Source: Kluyveromyces lactis (lineage: Eukaryota; Ascomycota; Saccharomycetes; Saccharomycetales; Saccharomycetaceae). Taken from it: a stretch of 64,000 nucleotides of DNA. The notes under the pieces were generated by a model. That model was not told the origin of the DNA and ran no database searches. It saw only the letters and a program-made list of their open reading frames with translations. The DNA is taken from the NCBI RefSeq assembly GCF_000002515.2, contig NC_006040.1, forward strand, positions 1,426,001-1,490,000, read 5' to 3'. Made by a program: the position numbers and the translations under genes. Within the stretch, counting starts at the first letter, position 1; each line of letters starts with the position of its first letter. Of this stretch, positions 63,058-64,000 are shown piece after piece.

Positions 63058-63479
63058 GTCTACTAGTAGATGCTATAGACCGGTACCTTGTTCCAATTTA
63101 AGCTTGCAAATAGAGGGCAATTCGCTGATGGGAGGATCATGATGATCATCAGTAACGCTTTCTTACACTTTTCGATCTTCTCTATCAAGCTGTTTAAAAT
63201 TTTTTGCAATTAGCGATGATGTAATTTTATACGACTGCATATATTCCTAAATAGACTAACACCATTGTAGCGCCCAATACGTAATATGGCATCAATAACC
63301 TGGTGCAACCGTTCCGTTCTTCCTCTATGTAACTGTATAAAATGAGGGTGCTGGTATTCGTGTAATATTAATATTATACATAAGCGATTACTAAACATGA
63401 GATCTTATTTTAATTCATAACAATTGTTCATATAAATGTTTGGCTGAACCAGTTTTCCAATGTGAAGCCAGGGATGATT
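63058..63479. promoter_or_regulatory. SUP35 promoter and HSP42 3' flank
   Basis: A 422-bp region. Nested palindromes GATCAT-G-ATGATC (63135-63147), flanked by CTGATG (63125-63130) and CATCAG (63147-63152), lie about 80 bp before the SUP35 ATG. No RNA gene seen. Confidence 0.45.
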
Positions 63480-64000
63480 TCATAAATTGCGAGGAGCAGT
63501 CTCAAACACAAGTTCTTCATCTGGTACATCTTCTATTATAATTCTTTTCTTTGGTTGTGGTTTATTAGCATCTTGTGGAATTTTTGGGACTTTGATTTGA
63601 AGCAATCCGTTAAAGTACGATGCTTTAATCTCTTCATCTTTAATTCTCGGTAAAACGGGGAACTTGACAGATCTTTCAAAATCACCGTATTTCAATTCTG
63701 AGATCTTCACGTACTTTTTATCAATCCCGATCTTGTTGTCGACAGCACCTTTGATCAGTAACTCGTGCGATGAAGGATGGAAATCAATTTTAAACTCCTT
63801 CGAGTTCGCACCAGGTAATGCCAATACAACAACGTACTGTTCGGGAGTATCATAAACGTTAACTTCTGGAGAAAATGGTAGATCAAGTCTCAATTCTGGG
63901 TTTGAAACTTGCAAAGGTGCAGGAACCGGAGATCTGAAACCGCTGGGCTCGTAAGCTAGTTTATCCTTTTGGTTTACGTCCTTTTCGCTGTCAACGGAGG
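63480..64000 (-). CDS. HSP42: Small heat-shock protein Hsp42, C-terminal part
   Basis: Only the C-terminal part is present: the frame is open to the window edge (about 172 residues), with no ATG inside the sequence used as start. The alpha-crystallin domain runs from SPEVNVYDTPEQYVVVLALPG through HELLIKGAV and FERSVKFPVLPRI to NGLLQIKVPKI; the last segment matches the conserved G-x-L motif. A short charged tail ends the protein. Family knowledge: Hsp42 gathers misfolded proteins into cytosolic Q-bodies. The long N-terminal prion-like half would lie outside the window. Order SUP35-HSP42 agrees with YDR171W-YDR172W, inverted. Confidence 0.9.
   Translation of the reverse strand, partial: SVDSEKDVNQKDKLAYEPSGFRSPVPAPLQVSNPELRLDLPFSPEVNVYDTPEQYVVVLALPGANSKEFKIDFHPSSHELLIKGAVDNKIGIDKKYVKISELKYGDFERSVKFPVLPRIKDEEIKASYFNGLLQIKVPKIPQDANKPQPKKRIIIEDVPDEELVFETAPRNL

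Noticed and set aside
62297-63101. Long plus-strand frames opposite SUP35
   Set aside because: They arise from the biased codons and repeats of SUP35, overlap it completely and have no independent start context.

Overview
This is budding-yeast nuclear chromosomal DNA, from a lineage that split from Saccharomyces before the whole-genome duplication; Kluyveromyces lactis or a very close relative is most likely. Nearly every gene has a recognisable S. cerevisiae orthologue. The genes alternate between two S. cerevisiae regions, chromosome IV (YDR160-YDR173) and chromosome XII (YLR138-YLR153), with one copy of each. That is the ancestral order from which duplicated yeasts lost one copy of each pair. 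The 700-residue Sup35, with its Q/N/Y/G-rich prion-like repeats, matches the K. lactis protein as I remember it; this is recall, not a search. Low GC, one short-first-exon intron (GTATGT...TACTAAC...CAG) and close gene packing fit.

Layout, left to right: the C-terminus of a probable Na+/H+ antiporter (NHA1); SSY1, ACL4, NBP2, CWC15 (YDR160-163); SLS1, RRN5, PUT1, DPH6 (YLR139-143); an unrecognised 336-residue gene; SEC1 (YDR164); ACF2, RMP1, SPE4 (YLR144-146); TRM82 (YDR165); a 76-residue small gene (probable YLR146W-A); SEC5 (YDR166); SMD3, PEP3 (YLR147-148); TAF10, CDC37 (YDR167-168); GID11 (YLR149); STB3 (YDR169); STM1 with an intron, PCD1, a PIN-like carrier and ACS2 (YLR150-153); SEC7 (YDR170); URC1, a uracil-catabolism gene absent from S. 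cerevisiae; then ARG82, SUP35 and the C-terminal part of HSP42. The last three are in inverted order and orientation relative to S. cerevisiae.

The genes are ordinary housekeeping genes, each with its own promoter: secretion and vesicle tethering (SEC1, SEC5, SEC7, PEP3), RNA and ribosome work (RRN5, RMP1, TRM82, ACL4, SMD3, CWC15, STM1, STB3, SUP35), and nitrogen or carbon metabolism (SSY1, PUT1, ARG82, URC1, ACS2, SPE4, GID11). I found no transposons, LTR elements, tRNA genes, rDNA or centromere.

The most useful signals lie between genes: two CGG-N10-CCG Put3-type sites upstream of PUT1; a 10-bp inverted repeat ending in CCG/CGG upstream of URC1 that could be a zinc-cluster operator; an adjacent RRPE and PAC pair upstream of TRM82; a long STM1 intron whose branch point lies far from the 3' splice site; several perfect inverted repeats; and weak Pol III and C/D snoRNA candidates. 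I see no convincing wholly new system. The unrecognised gene at 16082 and the coding-like relic at 57182-57445 are the least explained pieces.
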